This document shows, one piece after another, positions 1 to 12,017 of a DNA stretch of 64,000 nt. The DNA is from Paralithodes platypus (lineage: Eukaryota; Arthropoda; Malacostraca; Decapoda; Lithodidae): positions 23,265,688 to 23,329,687 of the forward strand of contig CM064519.1 in the NCBI GenBank assembly GCA_032716605.1. Direction: 5' to 3'. Each line of letters begins with the position of its first letter. The first letter of the stretch is position 1. The notes beneath the pieces are model-generated. The model had not been told where the DNA came from. It ran no database searches and worked only from the letters and a program-made list of their open reading frames with translations. Position numbers and translations under genes: made by a program.

Positions 1-70
1 TATTTATTTACTCTTAGAAACATTCACCGACACGAATGTAGGCCTAGCCTATTATTAATTGTCATATCCT

Positions 71-279
71 TGTTTACACTACTCGGAGCCGCGGCGGACG
101 CTAGTGATCATGTCCCCATCTATTTTGACTGTATTTGGATACAATAATGAAAGCCTGCCCCTCACGCCTCCATGACTTATTGTCATCATCATATACATTG
201 CCAACAGGGTGCAAATAACAGAAAAAATCGCCGTAAAAATAGACAGGAACTTAACCGCGGCGATCGACTTACGTAAACA
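71..279. repeat. Short inverted-end repeat, copy A (MITE-like)
   Basis: This stretch begins TGTTTACAC and ends GTAAACA. It matches, with point differences and small indels, two copies at 63282-63507 and 63508-63725. Shared internal landmarks are the CATCTATTTTGACTG block, the TTGCCA..CAGGG block and the CGGCGATCGAC block near the end. The inverted ends suggest a small non-autonomous DNA element. No ORF is present. The rest of 1-460 shows only a poly-T run near 341-356 and no gene. Confidence 0.6.
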
Positions 280-471
280 TGATGACCGTACGCCTGGTCA
301 CTACATATCCTTCCCAACAATGTTTGCGCCACTCACTGTTTTTTTTTTTTTTTTTTAGCCTAGTTGCTAGTAGTTGAATTTCAGCCAATAAATTTCTTTA
401 GCCTAGGTTAGGCCTATATCCATCGACGCTGACTGTATAATTTGGGCTAGGCTTAAGTTCTATCTATCTAT

Positions 472-768
472 CTATTGCCTGACGCCGTGATCCCCGAAGG
501 GGTGGCCACGAACGAACCGCCCCCATGCACCTCTGTCCCCAGTCAGTCGACGCCCCTCCCCCCAACCAGCACCGCCTTCGCTCATGTACTTCCTCACTCC
601 ATCCTTCCACCTCTCATTCGGTCTACCTCTCCCTCTCTGTCCCTCCACCTCGCTCTCGTACACCCTCTTAGTCATTCTCTCGCTTTCCATACGTTCCATA
701 TGGCCGAACCATATAAAGTTGTTCCTTTTCACACTTTCCAGCACATCTACCTCCACACCACACCACAC
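472..768 (-). pseudogene. LINE-A C-terminal tail
   Basis: 98 codons contain the WFGHMERM and RGRGRPNERWKDGV motifs found at the end of this LINE protein. The same segment recurs at 29970-30167 (-) and 60463-60640 (+). It ends just before the (CTAT)n tail and marks the element 3' end. Confidence 0.7.
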
Positions 769-867
769 CTTCTTACTTCCTCATTAGTCTGTCTATCCCT
801 CCATGTAACTCCGCACGCACTCCTTAAGTAATTCATTTCCACTGCTCTCACTCTTGGTCTGAGTCTC

Positions 868-2394
868 TCAACCAACGTCCATGCTTCGCTTCCGTAAGTC
901 AGTGTCGGGATTACCACACTCATGCAAGGACTTCTTCACTTCCATACTGACCACCCTATTTCTTGTTACTGCTTTTAGCATTCTTACAACCCTTTTCCCC
1001 TGTTGTACCCTCTCCCGCACTTCTTCATCCATAGTCCCATCTTTACTCAACACACTGCCCAGATACTTAAAAGAGTTGACGATCTCCATAGCCTGACCGT
1101 TCAGCTTCACCTCACACTCTGTGACTTCACCCCTTTCGAAGACCATAACCTTGCTCTTCCCTGCATTTACCTTCAAATTCCGTTTTTCGCACACTGTTCC
1201 AAACTCATTTACCAGACCCTGCAACTCCCATTCATTATCACTCATCAGAACTGTATCATCCGCAAACAGCAGTATAGGTAGCTTCCACTCAATTCCCTCC
1301 CTTTTCAGCGATACACCAACATCCACTGCTCTTGATAGTATTTCTTTCATAACTCCATCCATATATACAGTAAACAACCACGGGGATATCACACACCCCT
1401 GTTTCAAACCAACATTCAGGTCAAAGAACTCGCTCTGCTCACTCTCCACACATACTGCTGCCTTTGCACCCTCATACATGCTCTTCATTGCTTTCAGCAA
1501 CTTGCCCTCTACTCCGTATATTCGAGGTACTTTCCACAAACCTTCTCTATCCACTCTGTCATAGGCCTTCTCCAAGTCCATAAAGGCAACATGCACCTTT
1601 TGTTTCTTCTCCAGATACTTCTCCACAACACAATTCAGGGTAAAAATCTGATCTACACATCCTCTTCCCTTCCTAAAACCTCCCTGCTCGTCGCCTATTC
1701 ATTTCTCCGTTCTCACTCTCACTCTTTCAATCACTACCCTACTGTATACCTTCCCTACTACGCTTAGAAGAAATATTCCTCGGTGGTTACCACACACTCC
1801 TCTTTCCCCTTTGCCCTTATCTAGGGGGACTATTATGCCAGTCTTCCAGTCATCGGGTGCACTCCCCTTCTCCCATGCTAGTTTGCACATTTTCCATACC
1901 CATTCTATCACTATCTCACCACCATACCTCAACATTTCCCCACACACTCCATCTGTTCCTGGTGCTTTCCCCAACTTCACTCTTTTCATGGCTTCCCACA
2001 CTTCTGACTTCCTGATCCCCACCTCCTCCTCCACTACTTCTCTTCTTCTCCCTCCCATACCATATCCAGCTATGTTTGCTGGCTCTTCATTCCTTACATT
2101 TAGCAACTCACTGAAGTACTCCCTCCATCTTTCGACTCTCTCTTGCTTCTCGGCTAGCATTCTCCCATTCTTATCTTTCACACCCTTACTGTTTCCCTTG
2201 CTACCTTCCCTAACTTTCTTGACTTCTTTCCAGAACAGTTTCTTACTCTCCCTCCATTTTACACTCAGATTCCTTCCAAATTCCTCATCTACTCTTCTCT
2301 TACTTTCCTTCACTACTCTCTTCACCACCCTCTTACTCTCCACGTACCTCGCTCGTTTCTGTCTCTCGAAATCTTCATTCCCTCTACTACCCAA
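868..2394 (-). pseudogene. LINE-A reverse transcriptase, broken frames
   Basis: Two blocks continue the LINE-A protein. Block 2394-1699 holds the linker and fingers region, with KLGKAPGTDGVCGEML and the IIVPLDKGKG..NHRGIFLLSV motif. Block 1626-868 holds the palm, with FMDLEKAYDRVDR (first catalytic Asp), GLKQGCVISPWLF and the FADD box in LLFADDTVLM. The product would copy the element RNA at the nicked target site. The blocks are in different frames with a gap near 1630-1700, so this is a decayed copy. The C-terminal tail continues at 472-768 with the WFGHMERM motif typical of the 3' end of this LINE type. Confidence 0.8.
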
Positions 2395-3479
2395 CCACTA
2401 TATGCTTTCTTCTTTTCTTCCACAGCTATTCTTACCTCTTCTGTCCACCATGCTGTACCTTTCACTCCCCTCCCTCTTCTCCTCACTCCACACACCTCCT
2501 CACATGCTGCACAGATCTCATCCTTAAACACCTTGCTCATCTCCTCCACTTCCTCCATAACTTCCAGGTCGAACCCACCTAGTCGTCTTTCCACTGCTCT
2601 CCTGTACTCCTCCCTGACTTCCTCCTCCTGCAACCTCTCCACCCTCCTCACCATTCCACCCTCCTCTCGCCTCCCTCCAGCTTTCCTCACCCACTTCTTT
2701 TGTATCCTAACCTTAGCTACCACTACATAATGATCAGACAGACCCCCTCCAATACCCCTATACACCCTATCATCCATCACAGATTTCTTCATTCGTTCAT
2801 CCACACATACATAATCAATCAATGACTTTCGTTCCACCACTGTCTTATCCTTCATTGTCAACATCCGTTTCCACGTGTACCTGTGGATCATTGTGTGTCG
2901 GAAGAAGGTGTTGGCTATCCACAGCCTCCTCCCCACACATACGTCCACAAGTGCACTACCATTCCCATTCACCTCTGATGGTACCCCCCACCCTCCCACC
3001 ACTCCCTCAACTTTCCTATCACCCACCTTACCATTCATATCCCCAATCAGAAATATTCTTTCGTTCTTGTCAAACTTCTCCAGGCACGCCTCCACATTCA
3101 TACAGAACTCCTCTTTCTTTCTTTCAAGTATATCCTCTGTCGGGGCATACACGCATACAATCACCCACTTTTGTATTCCTACTTTCATTCTCACCCACAC
3201 AATCCTTGAACCCACAGACCCATACTCTCTTACACATTCCTTCCATTTGCTACTTACAAACAAACATGCACCTTCTCTCGCTGTTCCTTCACTCACTCCA
3301 GCACACACACCCATTCCACACTCCCACTCTCTCACATCTGAACCTTTCCATTTGGTCTCTGTCATTCCACATACATCCAGCCTGGCATTCACTAACACTT
3401 CCAGAACCTCTCTCTCTTTTGTGCCATCATTCATGCCACTAACATTCCACGTAGCCATTCTCAGAATATCCGAAGGCAT
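2322..3479 (-). pseudogene. LINE-A endonuclease region
   Basis: The first 385 codons of the LINE-A polyprotein hold an exonuclease-endonuclease-phosphatase fold. The expected motifs are in order: TWNV near residues 10-13 with N12, TETKW with E41, YAPT, GDMNGKVG, SLIDYV and the terminal SDH. This domain nicks target DNA to prime reverse transcription. The start MPSDILRMATWN is the first Met upstream of the conserved TWN motif, but the true 5' start is not proven. The domain itself looks uninterrupted. The frame then shifts and the downstream reverse transcriptase continues in another frame from about 2394, so a full polyprotein cannot be made. Confidence 0.8.
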
Positions 3480-3710
3480 GTCCTTAGTCGGTCGTGGTTC
3501 GTCAATGTAGGTTCTGTCCGTATCCGAGGCTGTTCGTGGGGCTTAAGTTAGCCCATATTATCCACTCTCCTGACTCCTGAAATTGGCAAGCACTTAGGCC
3601 TAGATAAGGGCCTACCGGCCTACATGCAAATTTTCCTTAATTTCTGATCTTACTAGCCTAGGCTAATTCTATTTCTGTCACTAAGCTAGTTAGCTAGGCT
3701 ATCTAAAATA

Positions 3711-4151
3711 TCATAATTCGCTAATGCCCGGTAGCCTACCGTACTGTATGGAAAGATGTACCCAATGCTGTACAGGGAAATTTCCCCACCCCAAAAAACT
3801 ATCACTCGCTTCTTGGACTTGACGCTTCCTTGCAACTGGTCTATGCTCTGATGACACTGTAGGAACACTTGTAGCACATGTACCTGCAGGGTAAATTGTG
3901 GGTATGGCATCAGCTTTTAGGTATAAGCATCTAGCCATACCCATACTCCATCGCACTTTATTGTCAAAGCATTCATCACGAAAATGTCAATTGCATATGA
4001 AGCTTGTTTTCGGCTTTGCCTCCCACACTCTGGTTCTTTGTATAAACTTCACCCATTTGTTACAATGGTATGGATCACTTGGAAACTTGTGTAGTGCTAT
4101 GTTTGGTCCAGGGATGTTGCTACACCCGAAAACAGCACACCTATTCACCAT
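3711..4151 (-). pseudogene. THAP-type zinc finger reading frame, one internal stop
   Basis: Read on the minus strand from ATG at 4151, the frame gives MVNRCAVFGCSN, then LHKFPSD, KWVKFIQR, and CN(stop)HF, then RDECF and ADAIPTIYP. This is the THAP layout: C-x4-C near the N terminus, a Phe-Pro motif, an invariant Trp, C-x2-H, and an A-V/I-P-T-I/F closing motif. THAP domains bind DNA and occur in animal transcription factors and P-element-type transposases. A TGA sits between Cys and His of the C2CH motif, so the frame cannot give a normal protein unless that base is an error. After the TGA the frame stays open to about 3711. No P-element transposase domain follows. It may be a decayed gene copy, a pseudogenised exon or the start of a dead P-like element. 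Confidence 0.68.
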
Positions 4152-4389
4152 TGTTGCTATACTTGCTGATGTTTACTTCCCAAATGTTGGCCTGGGCCTA
4201 CGTCACATCCTCACGTGAGTACTGTACTAGTTGCAAGAGGTTGCAATTCAATATCTATTTTTTATTTGTTCTCTAATATTGAAGATTAGTTTTGACAAAG
4301 GAGTAGTCAGGTTGATTACTGGAGATCTAAACATCTCTTTAAATACATTATAAATTAATTTTAATTTTGTATGCCCCACCACCTTTAAG

Positions 4390-4680
4390 TGCGTCAAGTG
4401 TTTGGATCGTTCCCGAGGCTTGTGGTTATCTAAACGCTGTTCCATTTGCTCTGAATTGAAAACCGCTTTAGTAACTAATAAAGACTTATCGTGCCTAGCG
4501 GCCTTGCAGGAAATTAAGAGTACCTTTAATTCTTATGCCAAAGACACTGCCCATAAGGCACTTCACTGTGATGATGAAGTACTATGGGAACAACTCATTA
4601 TTAAGTCACCCCTTGTGAAACCCGGTTCCTCAAAATCTGTCAGACCTAAAGTCAAGTCGAAAGCCCTCAGCAAAGAGGTA
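4390..4680 (+). pseudogene. DIRS copy 1 gag, N-terminal part
   Basis: The frame reads VKCLDRSRGLWLSKRCSICSEL, a paired C-x2-C arrangement typical of the DIRS gag start, then an Ala/Lys-rich stretch to KSKALSKEV. The frame continues exactly at 5504 after removal of the TA-flanked insert 4681-5503 (KEV then VSSSSESEV). This shows that the insert split a coding gag. The initiation codon is not certain. Confidence 0.65.
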
Positions 4681-5503
4681 CAGTGGAGCCCCCATTTTCG
4701 CTACACCGGTCTTCGTTGATTCAATTCTCGCACCACACACCAAATATTCCCAATTTCAATTCTCGCGCCAAAAGCCTCAATTTTCGCATCAAAATCCCAG
4801 CCGAAACCCGAAAAAATAGCAAAAATAACGAAAAACTCAACATAAAACTAGGAAACAAACAAAAACAATAATTTTGTTTTAACATAACGAAAGAAATATG
4901 ACAATGATTTATAAGAAAATATGTGTGGTAAGTAATCTTCTCATAATACGTATTTATACGTCTTTTCCTCATAGGCCTAATATGTATTTATTGGATGTAT
5001 TTGAGGCGAAATGGGTACTTGAGGGGTGGCTGGACGAATTTAGAACCTAGGCCTAGGCTAGGCCTAACATTTTTCGCATGATAGAAACAATTCCCCAATC
5101 TACAGTATTTATGGTTAGGACTGTCATTTAGCCATGTCTACAGTATTATTTACAATGCATAAGATTTAGGCCTAGGCTACTTGATGTAGCTTAGACAAAA
5201 AACATGTTTTCATAGCCTAACCCTGGGAAAAAGTGCGGTAATTGTTTAGATATTGGGCCTTTTTTTCTAATTATTAAAAACTTATTCTATGGTGTATTAT
5301 ATGATACAGTATAATGCATAAAATTTAATTTGTGTACAATAAAACATGTTTTCATAGGCAAAAAATAGAAAAAGCCGCAAATTTTGGCATGAGCACGGAA
5401 CCGATTGAATTTTCCCCATAAGAACAGTGCCCCGATCTTGGCTGTTTCAATCCTAGCTCTATTTCTGCGGAACCGATTAGCAGCTAGGATGGGGGCTCCA
5501 CTG
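4681..5503. mobile_element. TA-flanked TIR element in DIRS gag (823 bp)
   Basis: The terminal inverted repeat CAGTGGAGCCCCCAT starts at 4681, and its reverse complement ends at 5503. TA dinucleotides flank both ends (4679-4680 and 5504-5505), as expected for Tc1/mariner/pogo-type insertion. Removing the element and one TA restores the gag frame. No transposase is present, so it is non-autonomous. Internal sequence is AT-rich with the TAGGCCTAGGCTAGGCCTA motif near 5050. Confidence 0.82.
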
Positions 5504-7530
5504 TAGTGAGTAGTAGCAGTGAGAGTGAGGTCACCGAGGTTCCCCCCTCCGACCGTACCAAGAGAAGACGATCACCCTCCCCTAGGCGGAAGTTGAGGTC
5601 AAGGTCTAGATCCCTCCGCAAACAGTCTAGACACTCTTCCGCAGAGTCTTCCCGGTCTACTAAACGCCGGAGAGAGGACTCTGGGGGAGCAACGAGTCAG
5701 GCAAGCAGCGGCAGCCGGAGGGACACCCCTCAGCAACCGACCCCTACCCCTACCTCTGACGTACCTCAACAGGGTTTTGAGGACTCAGATGTGGGGTCTG
5801 AAGCACTGGAATCAGCACCTAGTCATGAATAATCCTTGAGTGTGTCTCCTAGTGTTACATTTGCCATACCTAAACTTAATTATGTACCTCGTAGTGTTAG
5901 ATCGGCAAACCCATGTAGGGTTCTGGCTGGCCAGTACAGGGGATATCCGTCGGGGTCACAATTGCATTCTTAAGTGATTCCAGACTCTCAGCCCCTTGTG
6001 GCAGGGGGTTACTGGCGTCAATCTGAACCTTTTTAACCTCGTTTTAACGCAAGAACTGAGGAGGATAGCATAGACATGTTGACATGTAGCCTTCATCGGT
6101 CCCAGATTTAACGTGGCCCCCGCCGGATCATGAAATTGTAATTGAACAAGAGAATCCTGAGCAGAGTGGAGAGCCGGCGGAGGTTATGTTCTCTCCGGCT
6201 CCCCAGTCACTCATAGGAGAAGACTCTGAGGCAAGTTCCCACTCATCCAGGGACTCCCACAGTAAGTGTGTGACTTCTGATTAGATAAGTGAGTTATTAC
6301 ACAAAGTTCTGATCAGATAAGTGAGTTATTACACAAGGTTATGCAGCATTATCAACTCCCTGCCTCTTCGGAGCCCCCGGTTTCTCAACTTTGGGTAGCC
6401 CCTAGTACTTCTGTTGTCAGACCCTTAGCTTCCCCGGGGTTTCTCCCATCATGTCCTACCCCGGTAGTGGCCGTGGCTTCTGGCACTACAGTGCCGGCGG
6501 CGCTGGCTACCTCCTCTTTGAGGGTTATTGCAGATATTCCTCCTCCTCCTTTAGATAAGGCACCTCTGAAGAAGGGCCCCATGCCCCTCCTCTATGGCCC
6601 GGATTGTTCCTGGGTCCCTGTGACTCCAGTGAACCCTCACCTAGCTCAGCCTTCTGTGTCAGGGGAACTTCCAGTACCCGGCGAGTGGTATATTGAAATT
6701 AATAAGACCAGGAAATTGAGGGCAAAAGATGAGGCAGGGAGGGTAATGGACGTATCAATTAAGGCTGTACCAAGTTCGTACAACCCGGATTATTTTGTGT
6801 ATACAGCTGCCCCGGCGACCCCTCCCGCCGCGTCTGCACGACTGTTTGCGGATTGGTCAAAAGCTGATGGCATCAACGATGTCAAAGCTTTGAATGCTCT
6901 CACGCCGGAGTTGGCTACAACTCTGGGCCTAGACCAGACGCATACACCAGTCCTGCAGATGGGGCCGGTGGGGTTAGGCCCCTGGGTAGACTGGGAGATA
7001 GAGGCTCAGGTTTTTGCAGCCACAATTACTTCTAAGTCTTCACATCAGGTTCCCCAAGAAAATCATGCTTACTTTTCTTTGCCAGTAGCCAAAGCAGAAG
7101 GAGTGTCCTCAGATTTACTTAACTTTCTTGCGGCGTCCAAAGTATCCTTGCACTCCCTTGATGAACCCTTTTCTACCCCCGCCCCGGCTGCTCACCTTGA
7201 CAGGGACTTCAAGCTAAGAAATAAGGCTTACCGGATGTTCTCTCAGTACTTGGTTAGTCACCAGATCGCCGCCTCCCTTTCACATACTATTTCAGCTATA
7301 GCTGAACCCCAAATTAAGAGAGCTACTGAATTGTCTCGGAGACTTTGCTACAAAATTCTATTCAGCCCTTAGGAGACATCAGAATTGCAATTATGGAGGC
7401 GGTTCGAGCCCGCCAAGATCTGAGAGTCCATCTGGTGAGGAAGTTGCCGGCAGACATAGGTCGCCGGGTAACCCTCTCGCCGGTACTGACTGCCACCCTC
7501 CTTAACTCTATAACCCATCATCTCCAGACA
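5504..7530 (+). pseudogene. DIRS copy 1 gag, central part
   Basis: 5506-5832 encodes an Arg/Ser-rich stretch (RTKRRRSPSPRRKLRSRSRS). 5833-6340 is decayed and holds a 33-bp tandem duplication around 6275-6340 (GATAAGTGAGTTATTACACA twice). 6341-7372 encodes the main gag body, recognisable by KGPMPLLYGP, KTRKLRAKDEAGRVMDV and LGPWVDWEIEAQVFA. The same motifs appear in DIRS copy 3 at 49019-49993 (-), for example MPLLYGPA and LRAKDYEGRVLDV. A shifted frame carries on through EAVRARQDLRVHLV at 7390-7530, where the Jockey-type LINE interrupts it. The part after that insertion is at 10085-10400. Confidence 0.72.
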
Positions 7531-10084
7531 TCACCTTTTGCTCCCCAGAACTCGCCCCCACAACATCCTGGAGGGTGGTCAGAACCTTAGGCTCTGACCA
7601 CCTCCCGATCATTATCACCACCAAAACCAGACTCACCCCAGCTAGCCACAAACACACATACACCAATTATAAAAGAGCTAACTGGGAAGCATTCACAAAT
7701 TAGACAGAACAACACTTCACAACTCTAAACAGTACACATATCACTAACATCAACAATGCTGTACACATACTCAATAAAACTATCCAAAACGCTGACAAGA
7801 AACACATTCCAAGAGGTAACAGAAAAAGACACAACCCCAACTTCACACCAGAAATTCAAAACCTCATCAGACAACGCGACATAATGAAACACTCCCCAGC
7901 ACCCCACACACAAGACATCACACAACAAATCCAAGCACTCAACACCCAAACTAACAACAAAATACAAGAACAACAAAAACTAAATTGGAATAACTTCCTA
8001 CAAACACTTGATCACAAAACAAACCCCAAAAAACTCTACAAAACACTAAACAGCATCACACTTTCCAATAGCAACACAACACAATCACATGCTGCAATCA
8101 CAACAACAGACTCTACTCCTTCATGTACACAACAAGCAAACACGCTCATCAATCACTTCTCACATGTCAGCCACCTAAAACCTCACAAAGACGACCGACG
8201 TGTCATCCGACGTAAGAGACAATTCCCCACAGACCCTGACTATACACCCTTCACCAATCACCAGACAAAGCATATCATCAACAATTTCAAGCACTCACCC
8301 GCCTGTGGCCTAGACAACATAAGCAACATACACCTCAGACACCTGGGACCACAAGGCATACAAGCACTCACTAACATATCAAACTACAGCTATGCACACA
8401 ACACAATACCAGACATTTGGAAGCATGGTATCATCACATTCCCCAAACCCAACAAAGACCCCACGCTACCCTCCTCGCACCGCCCCATCACACTCCTTTG
8501 CTCCCCCTCTAAAGTCATGGAACGCCTAGTATTACAACTAATTACACCTGACCTACCCCTAGCTCCAACACAACATGGCTTTAGGCCACTGCACTCCACA
8601 AACACTCTTCTCACAGACCTTACACAAAGAGCTTTCGACGGCATCAACTCAGCTAGACCACCACACAGATCACTATTAGCCACACTCGACATTAGTAAAG
8701 CCTTCGATGCCATCCCCCGCCACAACCTAACAAACAAAATCTACAACACAAACATGCACAACAACACAAACCGGTGGCTGGCCAACTTCCTAGCAGGCAG
8801 ATGTGCACACGTATCTTTTGCCGGTCAGTCATCTAAAATCAGAAACTTTCCAAACGGAGTCCCACAAGGATCCGTCCTATCGCCCGCACTCTTCAATCTG
8901 TACATGCACGATATAACTACACCCAATACGCCCCAAATAAACTTAGCCTCCTATGCAGATGACATAACACTCACATGCACACACCATGACCCAAAAAGAG
9001 CAACAGATCTCCTTCAACCCTATCTCAACACACTACATGGCTGGTGCACTACAAACAGACTTAATCTAACCCCAGCCAAATCCACCGCAACCCTGCTCAC
9101 AAGTTGGACAGGAGAACACGAATACATCCCTCAACTCACCATAAACACACCCCTAACACATACACACACACCCAAAATCCTAGGAGTAACATATGATACT
9201 CATATGACATTCAAACAGCACACCACAAACATTAAAAAGAAACTGACACCCAGACTTAACGCCCTCAGGTCACTTGGTCACACAAAATTTGGACACAACA
9301 AAGAAACTACCACCACAGTATATAAACAATACATAAGATCAGTGATGGAATACGCAAGCCCAGCCTGGGCTTCTAACCTAGCTGAAACACATCATAAGAC
9401 CTTACAGACTATTCAAAACAAAGCCCTGAAGATCATTACAGGCTGCACAGCTACTGCACCCACAGATCACCTACATCAAGAAACCAAAATCCTCAAAGTC
9501 AAAGACCATCTGGACATGAGAGGCACTCAATTCCTGGCAGCAGCCTCCACGAACCAAGACCACCCACTAAACTACATGGCAACACACCCACAGACACCAA
9601 GAAATATCAAAACAACACCCAGCACACGGTATCACACACAATTATTATCCTCTCTCCCTCCCTGCCCACCCCGAACCAACTTCCAGAAGCACATCCATAC
9701 TCATATCTCTCACCGATCCATCCACTCACTCACAGACAACACGCAGCTGCATGCACGACCTCCCGAAATCCATCCTTCCGAATCCTCCCTTCCTCGCGAG
9801 GACAGAGTCCACCTGGCCAGGCTGAGATGCGGACACCATCCAGCTCTCCTGAGCTATCAGAAGAGACTGGATGACTCCGTTGTCGACACCTGCCCGGGAT
9901 GTAACACAGCACCCCATACCATTAAACACATCATAGAAGACTGCATTTCACACAACTACTTACGCCAACAACGCAATCTACACTCAATGATAGCTCTGTG
10001 GGAAAGCCCGATCGTGGCCATGGCCTTTCTCAGGGACTCGGGGCTGTTCGGCCAGGCAGCTTAGGGAACAACAACAACAACAAC
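7510..10084 (+). mobile_element. Jockey-type LINE, 5'-truncated, inserted in DIRS gag
   Basis: The insert starts inside the C-terminal end of an endonuclease (TSWRVVRTLGSDHLPII, which contains the SDH motif) and continues through a full RT domain. It ends in an (AAC)n tail at about 10067-10084. DIRS gag resumes immediately after it. AACTCT occurs on both sides (7502-7507 and about 10081-10086) and may be part of the target duplication. 5' truncation and a simple-repeat tail are normal for LINEs. Minus-strand remnants of the same family lie at 19985-21275. Confidence 0.82.
7884..10064 (+). pseudogene. Jockey-type reverse transcriptase ORF
   Basis: This 726-codon open frame contains the RT motifs: LATLDISKAFDAIPRHNL (first catalytic Asp), NGVPQGSVLSPALFNLYM, and YADD in SYADDITLT. 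Downstream are the thumb region and the YIRSVMEYASPAWAS motif. The C-terminal end has a Cys/His cluster, CPGC then HIIEDC. The true protein would begin further upstream, because the same frame encodes the endonuclease tail from about 7520. A TAG near 7700 separates the two. It reverse-transcribes LINE RNA and is not a host gene. It is the longest uninterrupted LINE frame in the window, which suggests a young insertion. Confidence 0.82.
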
Positions 10085-10400
10085 TCTGAAACATAGAGTC
10101 TTGTGTTTAATATGGTTAATGGTTGGAGAGCAGGTTACCTCCCAAGCTCGGAAGGACCCTGCTAAGAAGCCCTTTCATAAATCAAAGGGTGGTAACAAGC
10201 AATACCATCCACAAGCTAAACAGTCACCAAGGGATCCCAGACTCCCGCCGCAGCAGGGAGGTAACCTGTACAAGTCCAAACAAGGTAAACATTCTGGGTA
10301 TAAAGGTAAGGCCCCTCAGAAGGGTAATCAGGGTCAGTCATCAGCCAAATCTAGCCAAGCGTCAGATGCCAACCCACCTCCCCCTCCAAAAAACTAGCCA
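10085..10400 (+). pseudogene. DIRS copy 1 gag, C-terminal basic tail
   Basis: A Lys/Gln/Pro-rich frame (10101-10397) continues gag after the LINE insertion, with GRTLL/KDPAKKPFHKSKGG and QSPRDPRLPPQQGGNLYK. The composition suggests a nucleic-acid-binding gag tail. DIRS copy 3 has a comparable Arg/Gly/Gln-rich tail at 48224-48780 (-). Confidence 0.55.
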
Positions 10401-10540
10401 CTCAGACTCTCAACATCCTGGTGCCGTGCTCAAAGACACAGGATTTGAGAGTTGCCTTGAAGGATGAACCCCGGTTGCACCTGGGTTCGTTTCGTTCATT
10501 CCGCTCAGCCTGGCCCAAGCATACCTGGGCCAGGTAGGTA

Positions 10541-12017
10541 GTGAGCAAAGGGATCACCTGGCGGTGGCGCCTGCGGCCTCGACTGCATCAGCCGCGGGAA
10601 TACATCAATGTGTCTCAGGAGGAGGAGGTGCTACTTCAGGAAATAGTTACCAAACGGGTCCTTATTCCGGTCAATGCCAATCAACCAGTATTCACGTCAA
10701 GACTCTTCTTAGTGCCAAAAAGGGACAGTGTGCAGATGCGACCAGTTCTAGATCTCTCTCACCTGAACACCTTTGTAGTAAATTCACCCTTCAGGATGTT
10801 GACTGTTCAGCAACTCACTCGCACTTCCGCCGCAAGGTTGGATGTGCTCGATCGATCTCAAAGATGCCTATTGGCATGTCCCGATAAACAAGCGGTTCCA
10901 AAAATTCCTCGCTCTGAGGGTACGGCACGAGTCTTACGTCTTTCAAAGGATGCCTTTTGGTTTGAACCTGGCACCGAGAGTGTTTACAAAACTCGTCCGG
11001 CAAGCTCTTTTACCTCTGTTAATCCGAGGCATACGGGTGTTTTGGTATCTGGACGATTGGCTAGTAGTGGCAAACTCTTTGGAATTATGTCAAGACCATG
11101 TAAACCAAGTGTTAGCTCATGTACGAACCCTAGGGTTCAAGTTGAACTTGGCGAAGTCTCGCCTTGTCCCCACAAGGACTATTCAGTGGATAGGGCTGGT
11201 CTGGGATACCGCCGCTCTGACTCTTACTCAGAGTGTGGACAACCGGGGCAGGTTTCGCAAGAAACTGTTCCGGTTCCTCCACAGTCTGGATACGACCAGG
11301 AAAACGTGGGATTCCCTGATCGGTTCTCTCAACTGGGTACAGTTAACTGTAAAGTTGGGCCGGTTGAAAGTCAAACGATTAATCCTGGAAGGCAACAAAG
11401 TGTTCCCTCTCTTGCCGGAGAAGGAATTATGGCCAATTCCTCCATTAATCCACAGCTTACTCTCGGTCTGGACCAAGCGGGCAGTCCTCTACTCTGTCAC
11501 GACATGGGTTTCTCCTCCCCCTACAGTATGGGTAGACACGGACGCCTCAGGGGCACTAGGTTGGGGCTACCAGTCAAGCCTGGGCCATCAGGTTCAGAAC
11601 ATCTGGTCGACAGACAGCCAGTTACATATCAACAAGCAAGAGCTTTTAGTCCCCCTCTTCTTCCTTCAAACTCACGGCATGACCTTGAAAAACAAATCAA
11701 TAGCGTTCCGAATGGACAACCAAACTGCAGTTTTTTGTATTCAGAGACAGGGCTCAGTGAGGTCACGAAAGTTGCTGAGGGTTTCCGAGCAAATCTTTAC
11801 CCTAGCCGAATCACTAGGGATTTCCCTGCATGCAACATATCTCCCCGGTGTTGCGAACGTATGGGCAGACGCTCTATCTCGCCGGCGGAGCACACTAGTA
11901 GAATGGACAATCAAACAGGCTATCTTCGACGAGATGATTGCAAAGCCGGCCCGTCCACAGGTGGACTTGTTTGCGTCCACAGAGAACCACAGACTCCTCC
12001 TTTTTCTCACGCGTTGA
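10541..12017 (+). pseudogene. DIRS copy 1 reverse transcriptase and RNase H
   Basis: 10541-10845 encodes the RT N-terminal end (QPVFTSRLFLVPKRD, MRPVLDLSHLN). A frameshift near 10842 moves to the frame 10842-12017. This has SIDLKDAYWHVPI (first Asp), MPFGLNLAPRVFTKL, and YLDD in WYLDDWLVV. RNase H follows, with VDTDASGALGWGY, KQELLVPL, MDNQTAVF and WADALSR giving the four acidic positions. The frame ends after VDLFASTENHRL, the usual junction to the methyltransferase-like part. The enzyme copies element RNA and removes the RNA strand. Motifs are all intact, so decay is by frame disruption only. Confidence 0.82.

Larger units (their letters stand above)
461..3500 (-). mobile_element. LINE family A copy 1, RTE-like, nearly full length
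   Basis: A non-LTR retrotransposon of about 3.0 kb reads on the minus strand. Its 5' end is near 3500, an apurinic-type endonuclease comes first and a reverse transcriptase second. The 3' end runs into a tetranucleotide tail, seen on the plus strand as (CTAT)n at 461-475. One ORF covering both domains and a microsatellite-like tail fit RTE-like LINEs. The reading frame is broken by at least two frameshifts (near 2330-2390 and near 1630-1700), plus changes near 870. The copy is therefore dead although nearly complete in length. Related copies lie at 29886-30222 (-) and inside 56945-60645 (+). Confidence 0.85.

Noticed and set aside
1811..2527. Plus-strand 238-codon Ser/Leu/Pro-rich ORF and similar frames at 2822-3510
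   Set aside because: Antisense shadows of the LINE-A protein on the minus strand.
5506..5832. RS-rich ORF as part of the host RS-domain gene
   Set aside because: It joins in frame to the DIRS gag start after removing the TA element and precedes the gag body, so it belongs to the retrotransposon.
7884..10064. 726-codon ORF as a host gene
   Set aside because: It contains complete LINE reverse-transcriptase motifs, follows an endonuclease end and is bounded by DIRS gag and an (AAC)n tail.
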